A stretch of 64,000 nt of DNA from Odontocerum albicorne (Eukaryota; Arthropoda; Insecta; Trichoptera; Odontoceridae): positions 19,830,681 through 19,894,680 of the forward strand of contig OX463841.1 of the NCBI GenBank assembly GCA_949825065.1, in the 5' to 3' direction. Within the stretch, counting starts at the first letter, position 1. Each line of letters opens with the position of its first letter. Below the pieces are notes generated by a model. It was not told where the DNA came from. It was given only the letters and a program-made list of their open reading frames with translations, and did not search any database. This document shows positions 54,827-64,000 of this stretch, one piece after another. Position numbers and translations under genes: made by a program.

Positions 54827-57234
54827 TAACGTGACCAGACGTCCCGTTTTGAACGGGACTGTCCCATTTTATAATTACGAGTCCCGGTGTCCCCGAAATA
54901 AATTCTCGGACGCAAAATTGTCCCGTTTTCGGAATCCGCGCGAAAATTGAGGAACCAAAGCTTACCGTACGGTCGGCTGGACGCGAGCAGTGTGCGAGAG
55001 CAAGACCGACCGCGTCGTCCGTTGACGCGACGATAACCGAGAGTAGCCGAGGATGCCAACGTTCGCGCGCGCTTTGGCTTATTATTGTTATTTGACAGAG
55101 TTTTCGTTCGCTCACTTCTCGCTCATTGTTTTGTTGTTTGATGCTCGATTAGTAATTTTCTTTAACTTCTTTTGTTTTGGAATCCTAAGTTAATATGCCA
55201 AAACATAAGTGTTCGTTTAATGTTAGCTTACAAGCAAAATATCCTTTTATTAGGCAAATAAATACTCCCTCAGATGTCAGATGCGAAAAGTGTCGTACAG
55301 AATTTAGTGTTTCTCATAGTGGTGCAGGTGATATTGAACAACATTTAAAATCTGAAAAGCATAAAAATGCCGACCGTGCCGCCGCTTCGAGTTCTTCGAT
55401 GTTAAATTTTTTTAAGAAATCAGACGCGCCAACGACAAAGGATTTGGATATCGCTGCGGCAGAAGGCGTCTGGGCTTATCACACGATACAAGAAAATCAC
55501 AGTTTTCGATCCAATGATTGTGCTTCGAAAATAATTCAATCATGTTTTGATTTGAAATTTACATGCGCGCGTACGAAATCAGAAGCTATTGCAGTAAATG
55601 TTTTGGCGCGTACAGCGATGAAAGAATTAAAAGATGATCTTGATACGGCGAATTGTATTACAATTTTGACTGACGCTTCAAACCATGGTAGTAAGAAAAT
55701 ATACCCTATTGTAGTGCGCTTTTTTCTACCCTACGTAGGTGTACAAGTGAAAATTTTAGACCTACAAGAACAGCCAGGTGAGACTTCAGATATTATTGTC
55801 AATTATTTAAACCAAGTGTTGACAGATTACAATTTAACAGAAAAAGTCGTGGCATTTTGTGGGGACAATGCCAACGTCAATTTCGGGGGCGCAGCTAGGC
55901 GAGGAACTAACAATGTCTTGACAAAATTACAAACATTTATGAAAAAGCCATTAATAGGTATTGGATGTGGAGCCCATGTAATTCATAATGCTGTAAAATC
56001 TGCTGCAGATGGGCTACCCTTAGATTATGAAAGTATAATTGTGAAGATATATTCATTTTTTTATATTTACACGATTCGAGTTGAAGCTCTAAAGGAGTTT
56101 TGCGCCGAAACTGAAACGGAATATCAACAAATGCTCGGCTATAGCAAAACCAGATGGCTTGCTCTTATGCCTGCATTAGAAAGGGTTTTAAAAATGTATC
56201 AGCCATTAAAAAACTACTTTTTGAGTATTGAAAAATGTCCCATTTTACTAAAAAACTTTTTTGAAGATCCCACATCAGAATTGTGGCTTTATTTTTTACA
56301 CGCTCAGTCAGCAAGTTTTCATCAAGCTGTATTGAAACTTGAAGGTCAGACTGTATCAGCAATTGAAGCTGCAAAAGAAATCAATCAACTAAAAGATAAT
56401 TTCACTCAGAAACAGACCAATCAGTTTCTCCCATTTTCAGTCCGTCAATTTATGGTGAAATTGAAAGATAATGGTACTGGTATCGATGAAGAGTTTGTGA
56501 AAAGGACGGCTACAGAATTTTATAAAACAAGCCGTGAATATCTGGAGCAGTGGACTTGCTTTCTAACCAAAGAAATGGAGATATTTTTTTGGGCAGATTT
56601 AAAAAACGTCCCCGCATGGGAAGACATTCAAAAAGCTCTGGATGTCCTAATTGAAAAGGAATATATTGATAGTAATAAAGATACAGAAGTTTTTGACGAA
56701 TTTTCATTAATTTCTAACTACATTACATCGCAAAAGGTAACAGAATGGAATAATCAAAATGTTTCCACGGAAACTCGTTGGGTGGAAGTATTCAAACATT
56801 TTCACGCCAACAATCTGCAGCATGAAAATTTTTCTGTTTTAATTGAATATATTTTATGTTTGCCTGCTACAAATGCTCCAGTAGAAAGAGTATTTTCTAT
56901 GATGAACAAATTATGGACATCTGAGAAAACTCAGTTACAAATTCCAGTTTTAAAGGCGATGTTGATTACCAAGGTCAATATAAAAAAAACGTGCCAAGAG
57001 TTTCATTCCTACTTAAAATCATCACCAAATGTTTTAAAACAAATTTGTTCCTCTGAAAAATATAAATATAACTAAACATTTTGGATTTCAATTAGTAACT
57101 TTAATGTTATCTTAATTTTTCTAAATACATCAATATAACTTTAAAAAGTATTTTTTTTTCAATGACTACCTATGGTTATTTGACTTAAATAAACCAATGT
57201 CCCGTTTTGAGTCAAAAAATAAATGGTCACGTTA
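54827..57234 (+). mobile_element. Complete hAT element with 8-bp target duplication (2408 bp)
   Basis: Terminal repeats TAACGTGACCA (54827) and, inverted, TAACGTGACCA (57234). Subterminal GTCCCGTTTTGA occurs near both ends. The flanking CGCATGCC is duplicated exactly (54819-54826 and 57235-57242), the 8-bp duplication expected of hAT transposition. It contains a full-length open transposase gene. Everything needed for an autonomous element appears to be present. Confidence 0.93.
55195..57075 (+). CDS. Intact hAT transposase with BED-like zinc finger (626 aa)
   Basis: ATG 55195 opens MPKHKCSFNVSLQAKYPFIR. A zinc finger with C30, C33, H50 and H56 (RCEKCRTEF ... EQHLKSEKH) is followed by a Ser-rich linker and MLNFFKK. 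The catalytic core has D160 (ILTDASN), D224 (FCGDNAN) and E564 (APVERVFSM), the order of the hAT RNase H fold; GCGAHVIHN and TRWLALMPAL lie between them. The C-terminal dimerisation region follows E564, and the stop is TAA 57073-57075. No frameshift or stop over 626 codons. The subfamily is not one I can name. Together with intact ends this is a candidate active transposon. Confidence 0.88.
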   Translation: MPKHKCSFNVSLQAKYPFIRQINTPSDVRCEKCRTEFSVSHSGAGDIEQHLKSEKHKNADRAAASSSSMLNFFKKSDAPTTKDLDIAAAEGVWAYHTIQENHSFRSNDCASKIIQSCFDLKFTCARTKSEAIAVNVLARTAMKELKDDLDTANCITILTDASNHGSKKIYPIVVRFFLPYVGVQVKILDLQEQPGETSDIIVNYLNQVLTDYNLTEKVVAFCGDNANVNFGGAARRGTNNVLTKLQTFMKKPLIGIGCGAHVIHNAVKSAADGLPLDYESIIVKIYSFFYIYTIRVEALKEFCAETETEYQQMLGYSKTRWLALMPALERVLKMYQPLKNYFLSIEKCPILLKNFFEDPTSELWLYFLHAQSASFHQAVLKLEGQTVSAIEAAKEINQLKDNFTQKQTNQFLPFSVRQFMVKLKDNGTGIDEEFVKRTATEFYKTSREYLEQWTCFLTKEMEIFFWADLKNVPAWEDIQKALDVLIEKEYIDSNKDTEVFDEFSLISNYITSQKVTEWNNQNVSTETRWVEVFKHFHANNLQHENFSVLIEYILCLPATNAPVERVFSMMNKLWTSEKTQLQIPVLKAMLITKVNIKKTCQEFHSYLKSSPNVLKQICSSEKYKYN

Positions 57235-57599
57235 CGCATGCCTCGACAATATGTCCTGAATAGACCCTTAGAGCTCAGTTTCCTATAGTATTAATATTTT
57301 CTATTTATTTCGTTTTTAGGTTTTTTCACATATACGAGTATGTTACATACTATTTTCAAAGAAAATAAAGGTAAAATTGATTATCAACAACATGTATAGA
57401 TCGTTCAGCCTAAAGAGTCATTTTGCATTTGTACAACTTCTGCTTACCAAGAATATATATCAAATGAGCATTGTATGAACTTCATATGACTTTAAATACT
57501 TACAAGAGTAAAGTGAAGAAGCTCTTCTTGCCAGGATGAATTGAGTAAATTATATGGGTTTGTTTTTGCTTTGTTATTATATTGGGTTAGTATTGACTG

Positions 57600-58014
57600 G
57601 TTTTTTGTACAACGCTGTTTAAATGTCAATGTCATAGGGACTGGACCGACACAGCTTCTCCCACCATGCTTCTCATACCTCCACGCGGTGACCGACGGGC
57701 AACGGACTTGAGGGTGAAGTTGATGGTAACCAATCCGTCGAGAGATCCCAAAAGTACGGCTAAAGTGAGAAGCAGTGAGCGTCTGTCTCGCATGCTAGCG
57801 GCGGCTCACAAATGGTGGGTGTGGCAACTCGACATATTCGGGTATTAGTCACATACACCATCGCTAATGGGTATCCAGGCTCATTAGATTAATCCGATAA
57901 TGGGCCATTACATGACCAATGACAGCGGATACAGCCCTAGTTAGTTGGGCCACTCTGGTTCCACGTCTGATGACAATCGGTGGATAAAAACTCAGTCAAA
58001 CAAACGGAAGCTTT
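57600..58014 (+). mobile_element. LINE 5' untranslated region (RTE-like)
   Basis: GC-richer sequence running without a break into the endonuclease ORF below. The 5' border is not defined; the change of composition begins around 57600-57640. Confidence 0.45.
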
Positions 58015-58842
58015 ATGGAAAAGTACTCGCAAAGATGCACTACCCTGTCTGGCAGCGAGGTCGATTCTCCCCTCGGTGATCCAGAGACTGACATCATGTC
58101 AGAGCCAGCTTGCAGGATTCCAGGGGCAAGCGAAGTAAAGCAGAGGAAACAAATTCGTTCAGGAAAAAGGTTTGAAAAGCTAAGGGCCGCGACTTGGAAC
58201 CTGGGAACGTTGACAGGAAAGAGTAAAGAACTTGCGGAGGTTATGAGAAGACGCAAAATAGATATTGCATGCATCCAGGAAACTAAATGGAAGAATACAA
58301 ACATTGATAAATGCCGCTATCTAGAAACACAGAATAATGAATATAAATTATATTTCTATGGGGAAAACAACTCCAAAAATGGTGTGGCTATAGTATTACA
58401 CCAAAAGTTCCATGACAATCTGATAAAGATCGTAGCAGTGAATGATAGGATCATTATGATAAAACTCATAGTTTGTAACGCCATATACAATATCATTTGT
58501 GCTTATGCTCCACAAATGGGATGCGACGCGGAAAAAAGAAATTCATTCTGGGAAAAGCTGGAACAATTAATTCAAAACATACCCGAAAATGAAACTATTC
58601 TTATGGGCGCGGACATGAATGGGCACGTAGGAATATCAAGTACCGGTCACGAAGCAATCCATGGTGGGTTTAGGTATGGGACGCGTAACCAACAGGGGGA
58701 CGAGCTGCTGAACTTTGCAGAGGCATATGGCTTAACGATTGCTAACACATATTTCCGTAAAAAGTTTGAACACCTTATAACTTACAAAAGCGGAAATGCA
58801 GCAACACAAATAGATTGTACCGTACTATTCTTTTCACGTTAA
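58015..58842 (+). pseudogene. RTE-like LINE, apurinic endonuclease domain, 3' truncated
   Basis: After a leader, RAATWNLGTLTGKSKELAEV, KIDIACIQETKWKN (catalytic Glu of the exonuclease-endonuclease-phosphatase fold), ICAYAPQMGCDAEKRNSFWE, then ETILMGADMNGHVG (catalytic D/N pair) and NFAEAYGLTIANTYFRKKF. These match proteins annotated as craniofacial development protein 2-like, the endonuclease of RTE-type LINEs. It ends abruptly after AATQIDCTVLFF at 58842, where family members continue IDFILxRR... with the SDH motif and reverse transcriptase. Open for 275 codons. The real initiator is uncertain (58015 is an ATG in a plausible position). Confidence 0.8.
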
Positions 58843-59234
58843 TGTCAAATTGGTGTGGTGAGGTGCGGGCAGCTATAATAATATAATCAACTGCGTATTT
58901 TGTTAAACTTTTATATTTTTGTAATCATTTTGACTTGTGTACTTGCTTTCTTACGTATTATATAATTTTAATTGTGTTAATGTGTATATTTATTTGGTTA
59001 AGTTGAATGATTATAAACTGTTTTTTTCTTTTTTTAAGATTATTTTGAAAACGATACTTTTTAAAAATAATTTTGTGCTACCTACTTTTTAAAAATAATT
59101 TTGCAAGGTACATTGTACCGTTGATGAATAAAGGTAATAAAATAAATAAGCTGTCGTGTACCACACTATTTGTAGATATTTATATTTATTGGTTTATGTC
59201 TTTAAGTGTTCCATTGACGACATCTGTAACATAG
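58843..59234. other. LINE 3' tail or spacer with short duplication
   Basis: CTTTTTAAAAATAATTTTG occurs twice (about 59057 and 59085). AATAAAGGTAATAAAATAAA near 59130 looks like a retroposon tail, so the truncated LINE may have an internal deletion and not a lost 3' end. Confidence 0.4.
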
Positions 59235-59300
59235 CAAGTAAGACGCTTGACTCCCACTCGGGGGTTTCGGGTTTCATACCCGATGGCACCCAAAAAAAAA
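59230..59300 (+). mobile_element. SINE tRNA-like head
   Basis: GCAAGTAAGACGCTTGACTC then GGGTTTCGGGTTTCATACCC and GGCACCC followed by nine A residues. Matches heads at 44932-45022 and 49531-49612. Confidence 0.6.
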
Positions 59301-59309
59301 GTTCCCAGT

Positions 59310-59620
59310 CTGGTAAAAGAGTCCGTCTGGTAACAATCTTCTCACGTGCTGCACTAGTTGCTCACGAGCTAGACTTAAAATTCATGCGAGTGTTGTTGCC
59401 TCTTCACGTGTGGGTTTATATTGCCAACACGAGCGATGACAAACCGCGACTTCCATATCTATTTCAGTGGCACGGGGTACTCTTAAAAGACCCGAATCCA
59501 ACAGTTCAATATATAGAACTGAAGACAATGTTATTTCCTAATGACGCTCTTCAATGTGTCCGAATCACCAGTTCGGATACGTTGAAAGGTACCGTACGAA
59601 GAATAAAAGTGAACCATTGA
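59310..59620 (+). other. Unassigned open frame, about 100 codons
   Basis: Downstream of the SINE poly-A, an open stretch encodes LVTIFSRAALVAHELDLKF, then LLPLHVWVYIANTSDDK, LPYLFQWHGVLLKDPN and VQYIELKTMLFPNDALQ. I recognise no family. No good splice borders or own start (the frame's first ATG lies upstream of the SINE). Codon use is less AT-biased than the surroundings. It could be a fragment of an unfamiliar transposon or chance. Confidence 0.3.
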
Positions 59621-59727
59621 CTTGGTTTCCTGTTGAAAATCGCAAAAATAATTAGGTGAACAATAAAAAAATTGGATGAATTGAAGAATTTAGCTATTTT
59701 GAAAATATGTATTTGAAAACCATGCTT

Positions 59728-60516
59728 CTTTTTTTTTTATTCAACTAAGTAAAATATTGTACAAACATTTGTCAAGGCTATACCTATATACAAATTTATT
59801 ACTTAACTAATCTTAATTATATGTTATAATTTATGCACTTACTTAATCTTATTTTCCTACATGTCATTTTATTTTATTTTTAACAATCTTAATATATGAT
59901 TTCTAAGAAATAATTAACACCTACATACTACTTATAACTAGATAACAATTCTTACAACTATTTTTTTAGCAAGAACAAGTCCACTCGTTCAGGCTACCTT
60001 TATTCCATCACATTCACTCAGACCTTGGACGTCCCAGCTAATACTGTAAGTGGACTAGTCAGGCAACAGATAATGCTTCGGGAGCTTGTGCTTATAACGG
60101 AAGGGTAGATCGGATTTACTCTCGTAAGCCCCCAGGGCAGCGACTAAGGGATTGCTGTGATTTTGTTGACTTTTATAGAACTTCACGGTCCAAGCGAGGA
60201 TGTGGTGTTATAGGGTTTTTTCTCGCTGTTCGGCGTGAAGTCTGGTAAGGTTTGTTCTGGGATGGGTGTTAAAAGATATCTTGAATGCCTTGTTCTGCAC
60301 TCTCTGGAGTTTCAGGTGATCCGTGTTGCTCACACTACCCCAAACGGGTGCAGCATAGGTCAAGATAGGACTATTAAGGGTTTTATAGAGGAGGAGCTTA
60401 TTTTTGGGTGAAAAGAAGCTGCGTCGATGAAATATCGAACTGATAGCTCCTATGCCCTTGTGACCTTTATGTCTGATGGTATTTAGATGGGTTTTCCACG
60501 TAAGTCGCCAAACCAT
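59728..60516 (-). mobile_element. Jockey-type LINE, 5' truncated copy
   Basis: The minus-strand frame 60516-60208 reads LTWKTHLNTIRHKGHKGIGA, FFSPKNKLLLYKTLNSPILT, YAAPVWGSVSNTDHLKLQRV and QNKAFKISF. This is the post-RT region of Jockey LINEs (TWxxHI...K...LYKxLIxPxhTYAxPhW...hQxxQNKxhR). A poly-A tail (poly-T at 59728-59739 on plus) marks the 3' end. The sharp 5' truncation is typical of target-primed insertion. Confidence 0.8.
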
Positions 60517-60903
60517 CCTTCTTCTTTATGTTGGATTTTTTAAATACTTGCTGATTAAATTTTATTATTAATCAAACATTCTTTTGAGATATTTATGAAT
60601 TAGTTTTATTACATATTACATACAAGTTGTATTTTTGACTCATTCGATTTCATTGGTTGATTGCATACAAAAATTATTTGACATTATTTTGATGTCGACA
60701 TCGACCGAGGATAAAATAAAATATGAGCGCGTGTCCCCAACAAAAGGTATTATTTAGCAAATTACTTAAAATTACGATTTTTTTATAGTGCCCAGTAGGT
60801 TTTACTCTTATGATTTTTATTTTAAACGAATACATTTATATATTATGTTACTTTACTTCTATATACTCTAGTTGACATACTACTAAGTGTAGAGGTATCA
60901 AAT

Positions 60904-61053
60904 TTTAACTGTAACATCGCCTGACCATGATCGGCGTGGTATCTGTCCATACACGCACCATGTTCAAGATGGAAACATTTAACTGTAACATCGCCTGACC
61001 ATGATCGGCGTGGTATCTGTCCATACACGCTCCATGTTCAAGATGGAAACATT
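60904..61053. repeat. Tandem duplication, 75-bp unit twice
   Basis: TAACTGTAACATCGCCTGAC ... CAAGATGGAAACATTT (60904-60978) is repeated at 60979-61053 with a single difference (CGCACC/CGCTCC). Near identity implies a recent event. Confidence 0.95.
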
Positions 61054-61278
61054 TGGACCTTAGTGGTATAAAGGGATCGGTACTATCCACGGTTTTAGAC
61101 ATTTACGAGTGTCTTGGAACGTATTCCCTGCGGATAAGGTGGGACTACTGTGCCAGCCAAATTATACACTGGACATTACAGTCTTTAAATATAAAATTAA
61201 TTTTAAACTTTTATTACGGCAATAAACTGTTACTAAAACTTCTCTAGAGTTTATGTCCCTTACTCAATTGATACCCAC

Positions 61279-61462
61279 CTTTGTAGACCTTTCCGAAACA
61301 GCCTTCCCCAATCTCATCCAGAAAGCAGAGCGTCTCCCTCTGGAGTTGGGGCACGCAGGAGCCGTGTCCCGCGAACCCCCCGTAGCCACTGCTGTACTGC
61401 GGGTTGGCGATGTAGCGCTCTGCCAGCAACGGTTCTCCCGTCAGGGGCTGAAACATCCGACA
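61279..61462 (-). CDS. Receptor tyrosine kinase, juxtamembrane and glycine-loop exon
   Basis: First kinase-gene exon in the window. Donor AAAG|GTGGGT at 61279/61278, phase 1. The acceptor is either TCTATAG (exon start 61462) or GTTTCAG (start 61447); both keep the frame. It encodes FQPLTGEPLLAERYIANPQY, then SSGYGGFAGHGSCVPQLQRE and TLCFLDEIGEGCFGKVYK. IGEGCFGKV is the ATP-binding glycine loop. NPQY in the juxtamembrane stretch is the PTB-domain docking motif that Trk receptors use for Shc; MuSK has NPMY. Transmembrane and extracellular exons are not present between here and 64000, so the gene extends right. The following intron is 15.9 kb. Confidence 0.9.
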
Positions 61463-61663
61463 CTATAGACACAACACAGTAGTCAGGGAATAAGTGATGT
61501 TATCCAGAAAATATCAACATGGATTTCTTAATAGGAAATACTAAGAAACAACCTGTTTCAACATACGAGTATATAAACTATCTGTCCAATGCGAAAAGTG
61601 ATTGACGGGAAATAAAATATGTACTCGTATAAGACATTGTTTATTTTTAGCTTACATTACCTT

Positions 61664-62664
61664 TTATTCAAAACACACTCCTTGTGAGTCAATACAATAC
61701 TGAAAGAGGTCGTAAAGTTTTCTGAAGCACTCCGGAAACTCATTCTTCAGAATAACCTCCAAAATTGCGGTCGAAGCCTTCCGAATGTCTGAAATCGTGT
61801 TGAAACGCTTTTTTTTCATCGCCAGTTTCAGTTTCAGAAATAGCCAGAAGTTGCATAGAGCCAAATCAGGCGAATCCGGAGGGGGAGGGGGGGGGATCGA
61901 TACTTTTTTCGGCCAAGAAATCGCGTACAATCTTGCTTTTGTGCGCCGGTGCATTGTTGTGCAACAAAGACCATGCCCCATGTTCCCCGTATTCAGATCG
62001 AAATTCAGACCCATAAACGATTCAAAACACCCAAATACACATCAGCGTTCATCGTTTCACCTTCTGGCGTGAGTTCCTTATGGATGATTCCTTTGGAATT
62101 CGAGAAAACGATGAGAAGAGTCTTGATTCGTCTCTTCTGCATGCTCGCTTTTTTTGATTTCGGCGATTGTGGACCCTTCTATTCCGAGCTCTGGCGCTTT
62201 GTAAGTAGCTCATATGGAAAACATCACGTTTCATCACCCGTTACAATGCTTGACATGAAGTATGGATCCATATTAGCCGCTCTTTTCATGTCTCGGCAGT
62301 GCTCCACTCTGCATTCTTTTTTTATTGTCAGTCAGTGTATGACCTTTCGTTCGCCCTAATTTTCCGTTAAAATGAGATGGACAGTGGATTTAGGAATTAC
62401 AGTGAGCTCCTCGATGAGCCTAGTAGACGTACAATGACCATTTCGAAGAATTTCAGCCACTTCTTTAACATTTTCTTTAATTCGAACTGTCAATGATGGT
62501 CCAGCCCGTGGACCATCTTCAATGCTCTCTCTACCATTACGAAATCTTGAACACCATTTAAAAACGTTCTTACGACTCATTGCTTCACTATAATAAACAG
62601 TTTGAATAATTTTAAAAGTTTCTGTGCCACTTTTACTTAATTTAATGTTGGCACGTTGTTCCAT
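61664..62664 (-). pseudogene. Mos1-like mariner transposase pseudogene, family 7
   Basis: ATG 62664 opens MEQRANIKLSKSGTETFKII. The HTH follows (RKNVFKWCSRFRNGRESIED, STRLIEELTVIPKSTVHLIL), then DPYFMSSIVTGDET (first catalytic Asp) near 62250, then PDSPDLALCNFWLFLKLKLA with the third Asp, ending CIDSQGVCFE at a stop (61664). The second Asp motif (HHDNAPAH-type) is replaced by a sequence I cannot align. Frame breaks near 62350, 62240 and 62030. A run of G (PPPPPP codons, 61885) suggests slippage damage. Terminal repeats were not found. Confidence 0.75.
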
Positions 62665-62699
62665 TGTCCCTTTTCCAACGTACTCAGAAGGACTGTCAA

Positions 62700-63775
62700 T
62701 AGTTACGTCATTACGAATGAACCAGGGATGCCAGCGCTTTGAAACTTTTACGGAAGATAGTCAAAATGTGTCGCTAGTTTACTAATTTATTCATCGACAG
62801 ATGGCGCTGGTGGTTACGCGAAAATAAAATCAGTACTCTTTCCCATTGGACAGACCGTGCATGTTCGAGAAACATATTTGTTAAGAAATTTTGTACGAAG
62901 ATCGATCCACGTTCTCTTTAAAAAACATTTATTAAATAAACTGCTGAAAAGTTTAAAAAATTTATCGTCGCTATGTTTATCGTCGCTATTTCCTATATAA
63001 ACGAAATGCTATTAATAGTAGTTCTCTCAAAGACAGTCTTCGATTTTGTTGACAAATTGAGCTTTAATATGAAAAACAGAAATAGGACATTTTTAACAGC
63101 GACTGTTTAAAATAAGACAAACTTCCTAAAGTTCTAAGTTTAAAAGTTTTGTTAATGTAATAGGAAAGAGAGTTTCATTTAATTAAACGTAGAACTTTGG
63201 TGTTAATTGTCTTATTTCTGAAAAAAAACACTGAAGTTTTGAGTTCGAATGTTTTACGCATATGTTACATGTATTACTGAAAAGTAGAATGGTGAACTGG
63301 GTCACATTTATGTTAATTTTAAGGCAAATAATTGTTAACTTATGAACAACTTAGTAAATTTGTTAACTAAACAATTTTTTTGTAATCCAATGTAAGTTTG
63401 AAACGCGAATTTGTAATATTCAAGTATGTGTGTTGGAAAATATAATCCTGTACATTTGCATGTAATATTCTTTAGTTGCGTGTTAGCTTTTCCTTTTGAC
63501 TGTTGTATTTTTAGAGAAAAAAGTATCACAAATTTGGAGCTAATGGGGATTTTAGAGGGAATAAAGATGGACATCGCTTCGCTCGCCCTTAAAAACTGAA
63601 AAGTATTTTAAGATATTTTGAAATACAGGTTTGGTTAAAAAATTACCTCAGCATTCGTGCAGCAGATATATGATGGTGAGATGATGATGGGTGTCACTTG
63701 TAGAAACAAAGTATGAAACAAATATATTTGAGGTAGTGTTAAATAGGTACCCATAAATGATAAACTGAAGGAGAC
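62700..63775. other. AT-rich intronic spacer
   Basis: TTTATCGTCGCTAT is repeated at about 62960 and 62974; otherwise nothing recognised. No ectodomain exon of the kinase is visible. Confidence 0.45.
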
Positions 63776-63779
63776 AGTG

Positions 63780-63990
63780 GTATGGGTAAGTCGCTAGAAG
63801 ACCCGATGAGTATGTTGGCCGATCGTTGCAAGGACTGGAAGTTGATGGGGAAAAACGAAGAGGTCATCGAATAAAATCATGGATGAATGGTGAGGAGGAT
63901 ATCCGAGCGCTGGGAGTGGAGAACGATCATTTTCACATCAGGTAACTTTGAAAAGAGAGGACTGAAGAAGTCGACTCCATTTAGTGGAAT
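63780..63990 (+). mobile_element. LINE C-terminal fragment, decayed
   Basis: Plus-strand text GEKRRGHRIKSWMNG then EEDIRALGVENDHFHIR resembles the GxRxRGRxRhxWhD... ending of LINE polyproteins. Short and low confidence. Confidence 0.35.
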
Positions 63991-64000
63991 AGAGCTAGGA

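Noticed and set aside
55551..55979. Possible antisense genes opposite the hAT transposases (e.g. 811-1047, 1293-1517, 56165-56374, 56510-56707)
   Set aside because: These are mirror frames of the coding strand with no independent motif.
30375..61462. Calling the kinase ROR outright
   Set aside because: ROR kinases usually read RIYSADYYRVQSKSLLPIRWM-like text in the activation loop; here the loop and NPQY fit Trk better, and the ectodomain is out of view.
1..64000. Prokaryotic-style operon, toxin-antitoxin or defence island
   Set aside because: Split exons, GT/AG borders, eukaryotic transposons and SINEs show nuclear arthropod DNA; no bacterial gene arrangement is present.

Overview
This is a repeat-dense, AT-rich stretch of an arthropod genome, most likely an insect. 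Coding signal comes as widely separated exons with GT/AG splice borders, and the mobile elements (mariner, Helitron, hAT, piggyBac, BEL/Pao, RTE/Jockey/CR1-like LINEs, tRNA-derived SINEs) are a typical insect mix. I cannot place it to order. There are no prokaryotic features.

Two host genes are visible, both on the minus strand. (1) A DNAJC7/Tpr2-type TPR co-chaperone: its start and first three coding exons lie at 18753-18677, 18525-18275 and 3186-2988. The rest, including the J domain, runs off the left edge. (2) A Trk/MuSK/ROR-type receptor tyrosine kinase: four exons (61462-61279, 45391-45233, 33753-33602, 31082-30375) join in phase into a complete kinase domain plus C-terminal tail. The ectodomain and membrane segment lie beyond the right edge. 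Introns reach 15-16 kb and are filled with transposons.

Region by region: 1-2.6 kb, hAT element with an intact ZMYM/DUF4371-type transposase. 4-8 kb, LINE scrap and two mariners. 9.2-11.6 kb, internally rearranged Helitron. 12-17 kb, three more mariners of different families. 17.5-19.6 kb, 95-bp satellite, DNAJC7 5' exons, SINE. 19.8-22.4 kb, decayed RTE-like LINE. 23-24 kb, head-to-head fold-back mariner. 25-27 kb, piggyBac-type MITE with a perfect 22-bp palindrome, then a deleted piggyBac. 27.8-30.1 kb, LINE ends and a TTAA MITE. 30.4-36.5 kb, kinase exons, two solo-LTR-like copies, a hAT remnant fused in frame to BEL/Pao gag. 37-46 kb, SINEs, LINE 3' modules, mariner, possible Helitron 3' end, 32-bp minisatellite, kinase exon. 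46-49.2 kb, decayed Jockey-type LINE. 51.7-54.6 kb, Helitron with a Rep remnant that has lost an HUH histidine. 54.8-57.2 kb, complete hAT with 8-bp target duplication and intact transposase. 57.6-60.5 kb, LINE 5' and 3' pieces. 61-64 kb, kinase exon, Mos1-like mariner remnant, LINE end.

The host genes share only strand; nothing suggests a common pathway. The most unusual features are the two intact hAT transposases, the fold-back mariner, the hAT/BEL fusion ORF, the doubled 5' termini of both Helitrons, possible LINE 3'-end exchange, and a kinase with Trk-like docking tyrosines. I found no convincing new defence, toxin or biosynthetic system.
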